The notes below the pieces were generated by a model. The model had not been told where the DNA came from. It saw only the letters and a list, made by a program, of their open reading frames with translations, and did no database searches. Positions 17,041 to 25,971 of a stretch of 64,000 nucleotides of DNA are shown piece by piece. Within the stretch, counting starts at the first letter, position 1. Each line of letters opens with the position of its first letter. The position numbers were made by a program, and so were the translations under genes. Source of the DNA: Paracoccaceae bacterium (GTDB lineage Bacteria; Pseudomonadota; Alphaproteobacteria; Rhodobacterales; Rhodobacteraceae); contig CACBXB010000010.1 in assembly GCA_902543185.1 (NCBI GenBank), positions 1 to 64,000 on the forward strand, given 5' to 3'.

Positions 17041-18255
17041 ATGCAAAAAGCAAACAAAGATGATTCAGAAATTTCTGGTTTCCGATTTACAATTTACGTA
17101 TTGCCATTTGCAATTTCCCAAACACTTGCATGGGCGACCTGCTTTTATTCGTTTCCAGCTTTTTTGCCAATATGGGAAACCCAATTAGGATTTTCCAAAA
17201 CATCTCTAACTGGCGCATATACTTTATCTCTTGTCGTAGCCGCTATATTTGCTCCTTTTGTTGGAAGATTTATCGACAAAGGTTCTGGAAACTTAGTATT
17301 TTCTTTTGGCACTATTCTGGCGTTCTCTTGTCTCTTCTCACTGTCTAAAGCAACTGAGATTTGGCATTTTTATTTTCTTTGGTTTTTCATGGGCATATCG
17401 ATGTCGTGTTCTCTTTATGAAGCGTGCTTTGCTTTTTTAACGAACACTATGGCGAATAATGCGAGGCGAGCGATAACTTTTGTAACGCTGGCGGCTGGTT
17501 TTGGTGGCCCCATTTCTTTTTCGAGTGCTCATTTTTTGACCCAATTTTTTGGTTGGCGATCAGCAATACTAGTTTTTTCTCTAGTAATTCTGGTTGTTAA
17601 TTTGCCTTTAGTGTGGAGTGCAACAAAAATGTTGAACAAATTCTCCAATAGGTTTGTTAAGCAGTCTTCTCGAAATTTAAAAGATGCTCTATCTATAATA
17701 AAAAAACCCACCTTCTGGCTAATTGGTGGTACTTTTGCGTTGATGTCACTCAATCACGGGATGATAATCAGCCATCTCCTGCCAATTTTTTATGACCGTG
17801 GCCTTGATGCTAAAACGGCGGTGCTCGCGGCGTCCTGCATTGGACCAATGCAAGTCATAGGTCGTTTGATGATGCTTGCATCTGAGAAAAGAGTTTCCGT
17901 ATTCTCGCTTTGTTGTGTGTCTTTTATTTCAATGTTCGTTGCTGGTTGGTCAATCTATTTGGGAAATCTTTCATTTGGATTAATAATAGCTTTTGTTGTT
18001 TTTCAAGGAGCCAGCTACGGCGTTTTGAGTATTATTCGTCCAACGGTGATCTCAGGTCTTCTTGGTCGCAATGACTTTGGAACTATCTCAGGGCTGCTGG
18101 CAGTTGGGTTTGTGCTAGGATCTGCTTTAGCTCCACTGTTTGGATCGTTAGTTTGGCAGTTGGGCACCTACGACTTAGTTATATTTGTGGCATTGCTGTT
18201 GCCCGCTTTTTCTTTAGTTTTAATGATCGCTGCCTGGCGTCTTAAGCTGCAATAG
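17041..18255 (+). CDS. MFS transporter
   Basis: A 404-residue inner-membrane protein with twelve predicted transmembrane segments. The first helix region contains SQTLAWATCFYSFPAFLP and the loop after helix 2 has FVGRFIDKGSG, a variant of the MFS loop 2-3 motif. It resembles the monocarboxylate or unknown-substrate branch of the superfamily. It is monocistronic, with a 280-bp leader that may be structured. Substrate unknown. It is not obviously linked to the adjacent channel gene. Confidence 0.85.
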   Translation: MQKANKDDSEISGFRFTIYVLPFAISQTLAWATCFYSFPAFLPIWETQLGFSKTSLTGAYTLSLVVAAIFAPFVGRFIDKGSGNLVFSFGTILAFSCLFSLSKATEIWHFYFLWFFMGISMSCSLYEACFAFLTNTMANNARRAITFVTLAAGFGGPISFSSAHFLTQFFGWRSAILVFSLVILVVNLPLVWSATKMLNKFSNRFVKQSSRNLKDALSIIKKPTFWLIGGTFALMSLNHGMIISHLLPIFYDRGLDAKTAVLAASCIGPMQVIGRLMMLASEKRVSVFSLCCVSFISMFVAGWSIYLGNLSFGLIIAFVVFQGASYGVLSIIRPTVISGLLGRNDFGTISGLLAVGFVLGSALAPLFGSLVWQLGTYDLVIFVALLLPAFSLVLMIAAWRLKLQ

Positions 18256-18329
18256 TCAAATTATAAATTTTTAATGGAAATATATTAAACAGGGTTTGCC
18301 TCTTTTTATTGTTCTAGTATCTAAACATT

Positions 18330-18983
18330 ATGAGAGCTTTTGTTTCTGAATTTTTAGGTACGCTTTTTCTTGTTGCTACGGTAGTCGGCTCCGGCATCAT
18401 GGCCGAAAACCTTTCAATGGGAAATCAGGCTTTGGCGCTTTTGGCTAATGCTATTGCCACAGGTGCTATTCTGTATGTTTTGATTACAATATTTAGTGAG
18501 ATATCTGGCGCTCACTTTAATCCAGTTGTTAGCTTAATAATGTTTACTATGAAAAAGCTCAGTTTTTTTGAGTTTTTGGCATATATAACTGTTCAAATAA
18601 TTGGCGGAATACTGGGCACGTTTTTAGCACACTACATGTTTGAGATGTCAATTATTCAGTTTTCGACAAACGTTCGTACAGGGTCTTCTCAATATTTTTC
18701 AGAAGTTATAGCTGCTTTTGGATTACTGCTAACTATTTTACTTGGGTCGAAACAAAAAACAGGTTCCGTCGCTACTTTGGTCGCATTTTATATTACTGCT
18801 GCCTACTGGTTTACTTCTTCAACCAGCTTTGCCAATCCTGCTGTTACAATTGCAAGAACATTAACCGATACTTTCTCTGGTATCCAACATGGCGATACTA
18901 TTCCATTTATCATGGCGCAAATTATTGGTGGTTTACTTGCATATCTGGTATTTATGTACCTAAGTCAGTCTAAAAGAATTTGA
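18330..18983 (+). CDS. MIP-family channel, AqpS-like aquaglyceroporin
   Basis: A 217-residue channel with six predicted helices and two pore half-helices: HFNPV (NPV at 64-66) and FANPAVTIARTLTDTF (NPA at 169-171). The short form, the opening EFLGTLFLVATVVGSGIMAE and the sequence after the second motif recall AqpS, the arsenite/methylarsenite channel of some alphaproteobacterial ars operons. No arsR, arsC or arsH is in the window, so an arsenic role is only suggested. A methyltransferase follows 65 bp downstream on the same strand. The first motif is NPV rather than NPA, as in other AqpS-like proteins. Confidence 0.82.
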   Translation: MRAFVSEFLGTLFLVATVVGSGIMAENLSMGNQALALLANAIATGAILYVLITIFSEISGAHFNPVVSLIMFTMKKLSFFEFLAYITVQIIGGILGTFLAHYMFEMSIIQFSTNVRTGSSQYFSEVIAAFGLLLTILLGSKQKTGSVATLVAFYITAAYWFTSSTSFANPAVTIARTLTDTFSGIQHGDTIPFIMAQIIGGLLAYLVFMYLSQSKRI

Positions 18984-19048
18984 AAAATTTCTGTGAGATT
19001 GAGTCAGGAAAAATAAACTTAAGTATTTAAAGAGGACCACAAATAAAA

Positions 19049-19834
19049 ATGTCGAGTGAAGTATTATATAACAATCAAGTAATCTCTTTTTTGGAAGAGC
19101 TATGGGGAGACGGATTTTTATCACCTGGAGGTTCCGATGAAGTTAAGAAAGTGCTCGAAGGTATAAAAATCAAAGATCAACGAGTTTTGGATATTGGTTC
19201 AGGATCCGGGGCTTGTGCAGTTCTATTGGCAAAGAATTATTTGGCGAAGCAGGTAGTGGGAATTGATGTTGAACCACCTGTTTGTGACGCTGCTCGAAAT
19301 CATGTGTTGGCAGCAGGTTTGTCAGAAAAAATTAGTATTGAACTTGTTTCTCCGGGGCAATTGCCTTTTGAAGACGGTTCTTTTGAAGTTGTATTTTCTA
19401 AGGACTCAATTATCCACATTCCAGATAAGTCTGCTTTAGCCTCCGATGTTTTTAGAGTTTTGAAACCGGGTGGTCATTTTGCAGCATCAGACTGGTTAAT
19501 AAGCCATGATGGAAAGCCATCGCCTGAAATGTCTGAATATATAAAAGCTGAAGGTCTTGACTTTGCTATGGCTTCACCAGGAGCATACCAAGAAGCATTG
19601 GTTACAGCAGGATTCGTTGAAATAGAGCTAGTAAATAGAAACCCTTGGTATTCTAAGATCGCTGCTAAAGAACTAGAATGGCTAAAAGGCCCAGACAGAC
19701 AAGATTTATCCAAACGTCATGGGAAAGAGTTTATTGATCACCAAGTTGAAATCTGGATGAAATTAGTTGGAGTTCTTAAAAGTGGGGAACACTGCCCACA
19801 TCATATCCGAGCAAAAAAACCTTTAGATGGTTAA
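19049..19834 (+). CDS. Class I SAM-dependent methyltransferase
   Basis: A 261-residue methyltransferase with a Rossmann SAM site VLDIGSGSGACAVLLA (49-64), the acidic second motif VVGIDVEP and the post-motif segment VFRVLKPGGHFAASDW. The KDSIIHIPDK segment is typical of relatives of phosphoethanolamine N-methyltransferases and UbiE. The C-terminus is rich in His and Cys (EHCPHHIRAKKP). Substrate unknown; small amines or metalloids are possible. It follows the AqpS-like channel and ends with a 4-bp convergent overlap of stop codons with the SDR gene. Confidence 0.82.
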   Translation: MSSEVLYNNQVISFLEELWGDGFLSPGGSDEVKKVLEGIKIKDQRVLDIGSGSGACAVLLAKNYLAKQVVGIDVEPPVCDAARNHVLAAGLSEKISIELVSPGQLPFEDGSFEVVFSKDSIIHIPDKSALASDVFRVLKPGGHFAASDWLISHDGKPSPEMSEYIKAEGLDFAMASPGAYQEALVTAGFVEIELVNRNPWYSKIAAKELEWLKGPDRQDLSKRHGKEFIDHQVEIWMKLVGVLKSGEHCPHHIRAKKPLDG

Positions 19835-20550
19835 ACATCTAATTTGCCGACCTTCTTAAATTTTAATGATTTAGATGCTGGCGATAAGTTTATTTCATCG
19901 ATTATCGTTCCCTGCCGGGTTCCTAAAAAATCAAACACAATCTTTGCAATATCTTCTGTTTCGATAGCATTGGTTTCAAGTCCATCTGGTTCGAAACCCA
20001 ATTTATCAAAGAATGGACTTCTGACCATTCCAGGGTTTATTAAGCATACACGAACTCCCGCAGGTCCTGCTTCATTTCTAAGTGCTTGCGCAAATCCCCT
20101 CAAACCAAATTTAGCCGCGGAATACAGTGTTGCTTTCTTTTTACCTATAACCCCAGCCTCTGATCCGAGTATAAAAATGTCTCCATTCCCTTGCGATTTC
20201 ATATGAGCCACAATTGCTCGGCATAAGATAATATGTGATACTAGATTAAGATTTATAAAGTTCTCAATCTGAGGACTTGAAAAGTTTTCTAATGATTTGA
20301 AGTCTCCGTAACCAGCTCCACTTACAAAGACGTCAATATCTGGATTTTCCTTAAGGATAGATTTAATTAATTCTGGAAGTCTTTTGACTTTAGATAAGTC
20401 GGCTTCTATTGGGGTATAATTTTTTTCGTCTGGCTTGAATTTACTATGGTTTCTGGCCAGACCAATGACCCTAATTCCTCTTTCCAAAAACTTTTCTGAT
20501 ATTGCCCTGCCAATCCCACTGGAACTTCCAGATATTAATGCGGCTTTCAT
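19831..20550 (-). CDS. Short-chain dehydrogenase/reductase
   Basis: A 239-residue NAD(P)-dependent oxidoreductase. The cofactor motif is SGSSSGIGRAIS near residue 8, and the catalytic residues are Ser in FILGSEAG and YxxxK in LYSAAKFGLRG. It is the last gene of a minus-strand operon, 21 bp after the radical SAM gene. It may act on a product of that operon, for example a sugar or lipid. Substrate is not predictable from sequence. Confidence 0.85.
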   Translation of the reverse strand: MKAALISGSSSGIGRAISEKFLERGIRVIGLARNHSKFKPDEKNYTPIEADLSKVKRLPELIKSILKENPDIDVFVSGAGYGDFKSLENFSSPQIENFINLNLVSHIILCRAIVAHMKSQGNGDIFILGSEAGVIGKKKATLYSAAKFGLRGFAQALRNEAGPAGVRVCLINPGMVRSPFFDKLGFEPDGLETNAIETEDIAKIVFDFLGTRQGTIIDEINLSPASKSLKFKKVGKLDV

Positions 20551-20571
20551 ATTTGTTTCTTTCTAGGTTGT

Positions 20572-21576
20572 TTATATGGTGCACTGAAAAATTTTATTTT
20601 CTGATATGTAATTATTTAATTCAGATTTTAAGAAATCATGCATTTGTGTTTCAATCTTTGCCCCATAAGACACCACACCGTTTGTTTCTTCCATCGGAAA
20701 AGCAAAAAGTTTGTGTTCTGGATGAAGACTAGCTGCTTTTTTATACATTGTTTTTGGGAATCTGAGTGGGCCATAACTTATTGAATGTATCCTTTCCGGA
20801 TCCAAGCCATTCATTATATCAGCAAAAAGAGCAGAATAGAGTTCTTTCCAATCAGAGGTATATATGAGTGGATCAAATCTGAGGCCTATTTTCCAACCGG
20901 CATCCGCAAGTTGTTTAATAGCACTAATTCGTCTGTTTATACTTGGTGCCTTACTGTCCAGAGACTTAGCAATTTGGGCTGGAGATAAGCTAAAAGCAAC
21001 GATACAGTTGGATAGAGGTTCTCTTTGAAGAAGTGAACCAATTGCAATACTTTTAGTTCGTAATTCAAGCTCAACATTAGAAAGCCCGTTGAAAAAACTC
21101 AAAGCTTGATCGGCAAAGCCACTTAGTTTGTCGAAGGCTAAAGAATCACAATCATAGCCAGAAAAAAATGTAAGAGATTGGCCTTTATATTCCTTAATTT
21201 TTTCAGAAATTGATCTGAAGAAATCTTCAAAATTTACGAATAATACAAAATTTGCTGAAGAGTACATTCCTTGTAGAAAGCAGTATTTACAATCATATAG
21301 ACAATTATACATATGAGAAAAATAAAAATTTTTGTGGGAACCCATTCCGAAACCTGAAGGTACTGGCAAAACAAAATTGTCGTGTTTTTTTGCCAATATG
21401 AGTGCTGGATTTTTTTTCTGCAATTTGAAGTTTTGATGCCGCTTATTGAATAATTCTTGATAACGATCTATTGGAACCCAACTCGCTTTGGGTAGAGCTC
21501 TACGGATGCGCGCCGTTGTTGGGTGCTCATAAATCTCCTCTTCGAAAAAAATCATTTCAATCAAAGCACATTCCAA
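20572..21576 (-). CDS. Spore photoproduct lyase (SPL)-family radical SAM protein
   Basis: A 334-residue radical SAM enzyme. The cluster motif C92-x3-C96-x2-C99 sits in YNCLYDCKYCF, matching the SPL spacing. C143 in SGYDCDSLAFDKL falls where I expect the H-atom donor cysteine (C141 of Bacillus SPL), judged by eye. SPL repairs the spore thymine dimer using SAM catalytically; this organism is not a spore former, so the substrate is unclear. The start at 21576 has GAGG six bases before it and overlaps the nucleosidase gene by 16 bp. It is in an operon with a glycosyltransferase, nucleosidase and SDR. Confidence 0.82.
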   Translation of the reverse strand: MECALIEMIFFEEEIYEHPTTARIRRALPKASWVPIDRYQELFNKRHQNFKLQKKNPALILAKKHDNFVLPVPSGFGMGSHKNFYFSHMYNCLYDCKYCFLQGMYSSANFVLFVNFEDFFRSISEKIKEYKGQSLTFFSGYDCDSLAFDKLSGFADQALSFFNGLSNVELELRTKSIAIGSLLQREPLSNCIVAFSLSPAQIAKSLDSKAPSINRRISAIKQLADAGWKIGLRFDPLIYTSDWKELYSALFADIMNGLDPERIHSISYGPLRFPKTMYKKAASLHPEHKLFAFPMEETNGVVSYGAKIETQMHDFLKSELNNYISENKIFQCTI

Positions 21577-22430
21577 TCCTCAGCATTAAACAAAACTTCT
21601 TTCTCTAACCTTAATATTATCTCTTTTGGCTGAGAATTTAAAAACTCAGATAAGTCCAACTTTTTTGAAGGGAAAGCAACTTTCCACTTTCTATAGATTT
21701 CTCGAAACTTATACTTGTTGGTCTCTGTGAATTTAAATCTTTTTTCAAACTCTATAACTTCATTTGGGATTGAAAGACGTTTCTTTTCTTCCTCTACCAA
21801 TATCTCAATTTCGGCTATTATATCTAAGATTTTTGATAATTGTTTCTCTATCAATTCGCGAACTAAATGCTTTGTAATCAGAGATGAAGAGGCATTTGGT
21901 GTATCAGAAACAATCTTAATTACATATGTAAGCTCATTGCACGAAAAAGATGGAGCCATTTCACAGAAACCAGCAGCTTCCATATCATATAATACTTTCT
22001 CCTTGTATCCATTTTCTGGCTTGCTGACTGTAAATAAAATTGCTGACGGTATCTGTTTGGAAAGTCTTAATCCTGGGAAAAAGGCAGCGCCACTTTCTTT
22101 TAAGACCACTTTATTAGCTTGATATATATCGCCTATTGGTCCCTTGAAAAATCCAGCTATTCCCAAATTAATCCAAGCTGAGTAGTCATTAATTTTTAAA
22201 TAGGTTTTTAAAAATGTTGCGGCAGCTGCTGATTTTATCGATCCCGTACCGGATATAACAAGAGCATGTCCTGTCTCTTCATTTGCATAAATTGGGAAAA
22301 GTGATTTATTCTCTACAAGTTTCATTTTTAAGGCGTCTATTAATGGTTTTGCTTCTGCCCGGAGAGCAATTACCCAGCAAAATTTGAACTGAGGATCCAT
22401 ATTACTCTCAGCATTAGTAAATTCACTCAT
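21561..22430 (-). CDS. MTA/SAH nucleosidase- or purine phosphorylase-like protein
   Basis: A 289-residue protein whose first 180 residues match the purine nucleosidase/phosphorylase fold: VIALRAEAKPLIDAL, GTGSIKSAAAATFL, INLGIAGFFKGPIGD, YDMEAAGF (the ribose-binding ME pair) and KIVSDTPN (the purine-site Asp). The remaining 100 residues are charged and helical, unlike typical 230-residue MTA/SAH nucleosidases, and look like an added domain. The start is uncertain: ATG 22430 overlaps the upstream stop by 8 bp; TTG 22448 and ATG 22400 are alternatives. It is coupled to the SPL-like gene, suggesting it removes 5'-deoxyadenosine or cleaves an adenosylated product. Confidence 0.78.
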   Translation of the reverse strand: MSEFTNAESNMDPQFKFCWVIALRAEAKPLIDALKMKLVENKSLFPIYANEETGHALVISGTGSIKSAAAATFLKTYLKINDYSAWINLGIAGFFKGPIGDIYQANKVVLKESGAAFFPGLRLSKQIPSAILFTVSKPENGYKEKVLYDMEAAGFCEMAPSFSCNELTYVIKIVSDTPNASSSLITKHLVRELIEKQLSKILDIIAEIEILVEEEKKRLSIPNEVIEFEKRFKFTETNKYKFREIYRKWKVAFPSKKLDLSEFLNSQPKEIILRLEKEVLFNAEDWNVL

Positions 22431-23289
22431 TGTCCAATAAACTTTCAAAGTGAATTATTTTTTTATCCAGCTCATCTGTAAAATCTTTTTTGCCGCGTTT
22501 CATGGAGCCATTCATCAATATTTTAAGCTTTACGATAAGTTCTGTTAGAGCAAGTTGGTATTTAGATCGACTTAAATTTTTATTTTGTAAAAGTTTTTCC
22601 AGACTGTAGATCCTAAATCTGTCCATTCCCCAGTACATTTGTGATAATTGATCTGAGTGGCCACCATTTTTAATAGTAAGTTTTTCATTTACAAAATGGA
22701 TCTGTTCAAAAGCACAATACCTTAACCAAAAATCATAGTCTTCACATGCTTTTAAGTCTTCATCAAAACTTCCAAGGTCGCTAAAAACCGATCTGTGAAT
22801 TAAGGCTGAACTTGGGGAGATACAACACATTTTCAGACACTTTTCAAAAAGATCACCTCCGTTTTTGCCGTGCTTTTTATGCGGATTTACTCGGATCCCA
22901 TTTCTTACCCAAATTTCGTCGGTGTGGCTAACTCTACAAGAAAAGCTTTCTTTTTTTAGTGACAATAATTGTGCCTCTAATTTAGTGGGCTTCCACTGAT
23001 CATCCGAGTCCAATAAGGCTACATATTCTGAGGAAGATAATTCTATTCCAATATTTCTGGCAGAACTAACCCCTCCATTTTCTTTATAGATATATAGTAG
23101 GGAGTTTTTTTGAGATTCAGATAATGAAAACCCTAAATTTTTCAGGACATCCCAGGTTTTATCATTCGATCCATCATCAACAACAATAACTTCTTTGGGT
23201 TTAAACGTTTGCGATAGTACGGATGAGACACTTTCTTCGATTAAGTGTGCTCGATTGAAGGTTGGAATTATAACAGAAACATTTGGCAT
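22423..23289 (-). CDS. Glycosyltransferase family 2
   Basis: A 288-residue GT-A glycosyltransferase. The N-terminus VSVIIPTFNRAHLIEES and VVDDGSNDKT form the nucleotide-sugar site, and LLDSDDQWKP holds the DxD-type metal motif. I start at ATG 23289 (MPNVSVIIPTF), since upstream TTG/ATG codons would add an atypical leader. No membrane segment is evident, so it acts at the cytoplasm or membrane surface. It is the first gene of the operon with nucleosidase, SPL-like and SDR genes. Acceptor unknown. Confidence 0.83.
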   Translation of the reverse strand: MPNVSVIIPTFNRAHLIEESVSSVLSQTFKPKEVIVVDDGSNDKTWDVLKNLGFSLSESQKNSLLYIYKENGGVSSARNIGIELSSSEYVALLDSDDQWKPTKLEAQLLSLKKESFSCRVSHTDEIWVRNGIRVNPHKKHGKNGGDLFEKCLKMCCISPSSALIHRSVFSDLGSFDEDLKACEDYDFWLRYCAFEQIHFVNEKLTIKNGGHSDQLSQMYWGMDRFRIYSLEKLLQNKNLSRSKYQLALTELIVKLKILMNGSMKRGKKDFTDELDKKIIHFESLLDNE

Positions 23290-23398
23290 TAGAATAAGCA
23301 GTGTACACACTTGCATAGTGATCAAACAGAGATTTTTACTTTATTTAAGAAATAAAAACTGCACTAGTAAGTAATCTGGAAGATTTGGAGGGATATTC

Positions 23399-24322
23399 AT
23401 GAAGCCGTTAGCTTTTTCTAAATCTGGAAAATTTTGGAGAGGAAATCTGCATACTCACTCCAATCGCTCAGATGGGTTACTCTCACCTGATGATTTGTGT
23501 CAAAGTTATAAAGATGAGGGCTACAATTTTTTAGTGATTTCAGATCATTTTGTTGGTTTGTATAATTATCCTATTACTGAGCCTTCTGATTTTTGTGATC
23601 CAGAATTTATTACCATTTTAGGTGCTGAGCTTCATTCGGGAGCTGCAGAGAACGGAGAAATTTGGCATATACTTGCAGTGGGTTTGCCAAAAGATTTTGT
23701 GCCTACTAATTCACCCAATTTTGTTCCAAGTGCTAATCAAGAGACTGGGCCAGAAATTGCCAAGCGATGTGTTGAAGCTGGTGCTTTTGTAACAATAGCG
23801 CACCCTCAGTGGTCTGGGCTTACTTTAGCGGATGCTAGATCCATAAACTCAGCCCATGCAGTTGAAGTTTATAATCACGGTTGTGCCGTAAGTACCGATC
23901 GTCCTGATGGATTTTACACGTTAGATTTACTCTTAGCTGAAGGTCGTAAGTTGAACCTTGTGGCGACCGATGATGCGCACTTTACTGATCCTGACTACTT
24001 TGGAGGCTGGGTTATGGTTAAGTCTAATAAAAACAGTCCTGAATCTATCTTGGAATCTTTAAAGGAGGGCGCCTTTTACTCATCACAAGGGCCCGATTTA
24101 GTAGACATTGAGATAGAAACTGGCTCAGTAGAGGTTCATTCAACACCAGTCAGTACTGTAATTATTCAAGGACAAGGCTCTGCTTACGTTGCCCAACATG
24201 GTGAAGCTTTAGTTTCTACACAAATTTCCCTAGATCGTCTTAAAAATAGCCCGTGGTTACGGGTAACCGTTATCGACCATAATGGGAAAAGGGCTTGGTC
24301 TAATCCTATATGGAGAGATTAA
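23399..24322 (+). CDS. PHP-domain metallohydrolase (CehA/McbA-like)
   Basis: A 307-residue PHP-fold phosphoesterase. Metal-binding segments are seen in order: NLHTHSNRSDG (near 18), VISDHF (near 48), GAELHSG (near 80), IAHPQWSG (near 142) and VATDDAHF (near 190). The last 90 residues form a beta-rich tail. Related proteins hydrolyse carbamates or phosphoesters. It is monocistronic, divergent from the glycosyltransferase operon and convergent with the aldehyde dehydrogenase. Substrate unknown. Confidence 0.82.
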   Translation: MKPLAFSKSGKFWRGNLHTHSNRSDGLLSPDDLCQSYKDEGYNFLVISDHFVGLYNYPITEPSDFCDPEFITILGAELHSGAAENGEIWHILAVGLPKDFVPTNSPNFVPSANQETGPEIAKRCVEAGAFVTIAHPQWSGLTLADARSINSAHAVEVYNHGCAVSTDRPDGFYTLDLLLAEGRKLNLVATDDAHFTDPDYFGGWVMVKSNKNSPESILESLKEGAFYSSQGPDLVDIEIETGSVEVHSTPVSTVIIQGQGSAYVAQHGEALVSTQISLDRLKNSPWLRVTVIDHNGKRAWSNPIWRD

Positions 24323-24347
24323 TTTCTGGTCAAATAAGAAGCTTAAT

Positions 24348-25767
24348 TTATGCCCCCATTATTGCCTTAACTTCAAGAAACTCTTCTAAGCCCCATTCCG
24401 CTTTCTCACGACCGTTGCCCGACTGTTTGTAGCCTCCAAATGGTGCGTCCGCCCCACCGGATCCATAGTTAACATGAATTTGGCCAGCGCGCAGGCGTCT
24501 TGCAATTGAAGTGAGTGTTTCTTTGTCTTCCCCTGAAACATAAGCTGCAAGGCCATATTCAGTATCATTTGCAATCGCTACAGCATCATCAATATTCTCG
24601 TAGGTAAGCATTGAAAGAACAGGGCCAAAAATTTCTTCTTTTGAAATTGCCATATCGTTTTGCACATTACCAAAAACCGTGGGCTTAGCGTAATAGCCTT
24701 TTTCCAACCCGTTTGGCTTTCCAGTACCACCGATCAGTAGTTCAGCACCCTCATCGATACCTTTTTGAATTAAATTCTGAACTTTTTCATATTGTACGTC
24801 GCTGACCAAAGGACCAATGGTTGTATCATCTTTTTTGGGGTCGCCAGCTATTACCCTTGCGGCCGCATCTTTCGCGATAGAGTATGCATCATCCTTTCGA
24901 GCCGCCGGAACCAACATTCTTGTAGGCGCATTGCATGATTGACCCGTATTACTCATACAGGAATCAACCCCAGCGCGTATTGATTTTTCAAAGTCAGCAT
25001 CGTCTAAAATGATATTAGCTGACTTTCCGCCTAGTTCCTGACTTACTCTTTTGACACTATCAGCGGAGGCTTTTGCAACTGCAACCCCCCCCCCTGGTCG
25101 ATCCAGTAAACGACATCATATCAATATCAGGATGGGCGGACATTGCTTCGCCCACGACTGGTCCCATACCGTTGATCAGATTGAAAACGCCTGCTGGCAC
25201 TTTAGCTTCGTCGAGTATTTCAGCAATAATCATTGATGAAAGCGGAGCAATTTCGGAAGGTTTTAGTATTGCCGTACATCCTGCGGCTAGACACGGTGCC
25301 AATTTTGAAACGACCTGATTTACTGGCCAGTTCCAAGGTGTAATTAGTCCACAAACTCCAATTGGCTCATGTCTAATAATAAAGTTACCGTGCTCATACT
25401 CGAAATTATGGTTGGTTAAAGAGCGAATAGCGGCTTTTAAGTGCCCCAGTCCCACCATGGCCTGAGCACCCTTAGCCAGATAGGTGGGTGCACCCATTTC
25501 GGTTTGGATGGCATCTGCTACGTCGTCAAGACGGCGCTTATAAATTTCTCTAATTGTTGTCAGCAAATCAATTCGTTGCTCAACAGGAGTTTGAGAGTAA
25601 GTTTCGAAAGCTTTTCGGGCTGCTTGAACAGCTTCATTCACATGACTTGCATCACCCAAAGATATTTTTGTGACTTTTTCTTCAGATGCGGGATTAATAA
25701 CATCGAGTGTTTTAACACCACTTGGCGTCACCCAAGAGCCGTTAATATAAAAGTCCAACTTTTCCAT
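24348..25767 (-). pseudogene. Aldehyde dehydrogenase, frameshifted at a G10 tract
   Basis: An ALDH reading frame split in two: 25767 to 25060 encodes the N-terminal half, ending a few codons after SFTGSTR, and the second half to 24348 is in another frame. Translating across the ten-base run with nine bases restores GSTRGGVAVAKAS, then the catalytic Glu motif ELGGKSANI, and the catalytic Cys in GQSCNAPTRM is in the second half. The repaired protein would be 472 residues, a normal ALDH length. The rest of the gene shows no decay, so a sequencing error or a phase-variable tract is as likely as a true pseudogene. Family members oxidise aldehydes with NAD(P). Confidence 0.85.
25085..25094. repeat. 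C10/G10 homopolymer inside the aldehyde dehydrogenase gene
   Basis: Ten consecutive C on the plus strand, equal to ten G on the coding strand of the aldehyde dehydrogenase. It lies exactly where the reading frame breaks, and nine bases would restore the frame. Such a long G/C tract is exceptional in this AT-rich window. It may be a slippage hotspot or an assembly error. Confidence 0.9.
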
Positions 25768-25971
25768 AAACTATTCTCCATAAACTATTCAAAACATCGA
25801 ATCTGCTAAAAACCATAGATTTCGATCTCTATAATCAAAAGTCAGACAGTTAAAGCTTTATTATTCTAATGCGACCTTGTTGTTTATAAAACAGATGTTA
25901 GGGTATAATTTGCATCAACAAAGCTTTGTTTTAATGACAATGGCATCTTAGATAATGAGGAGCAACTGGTC

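Noticed and set aside
21561-22430. Hopanoid pathway nucleosidase HpnG
   Set aside because: The fold is related, but no squalene-hopene cyclase or HpnH-type radical SAM gene is nearby and the partner is of the SPL type.
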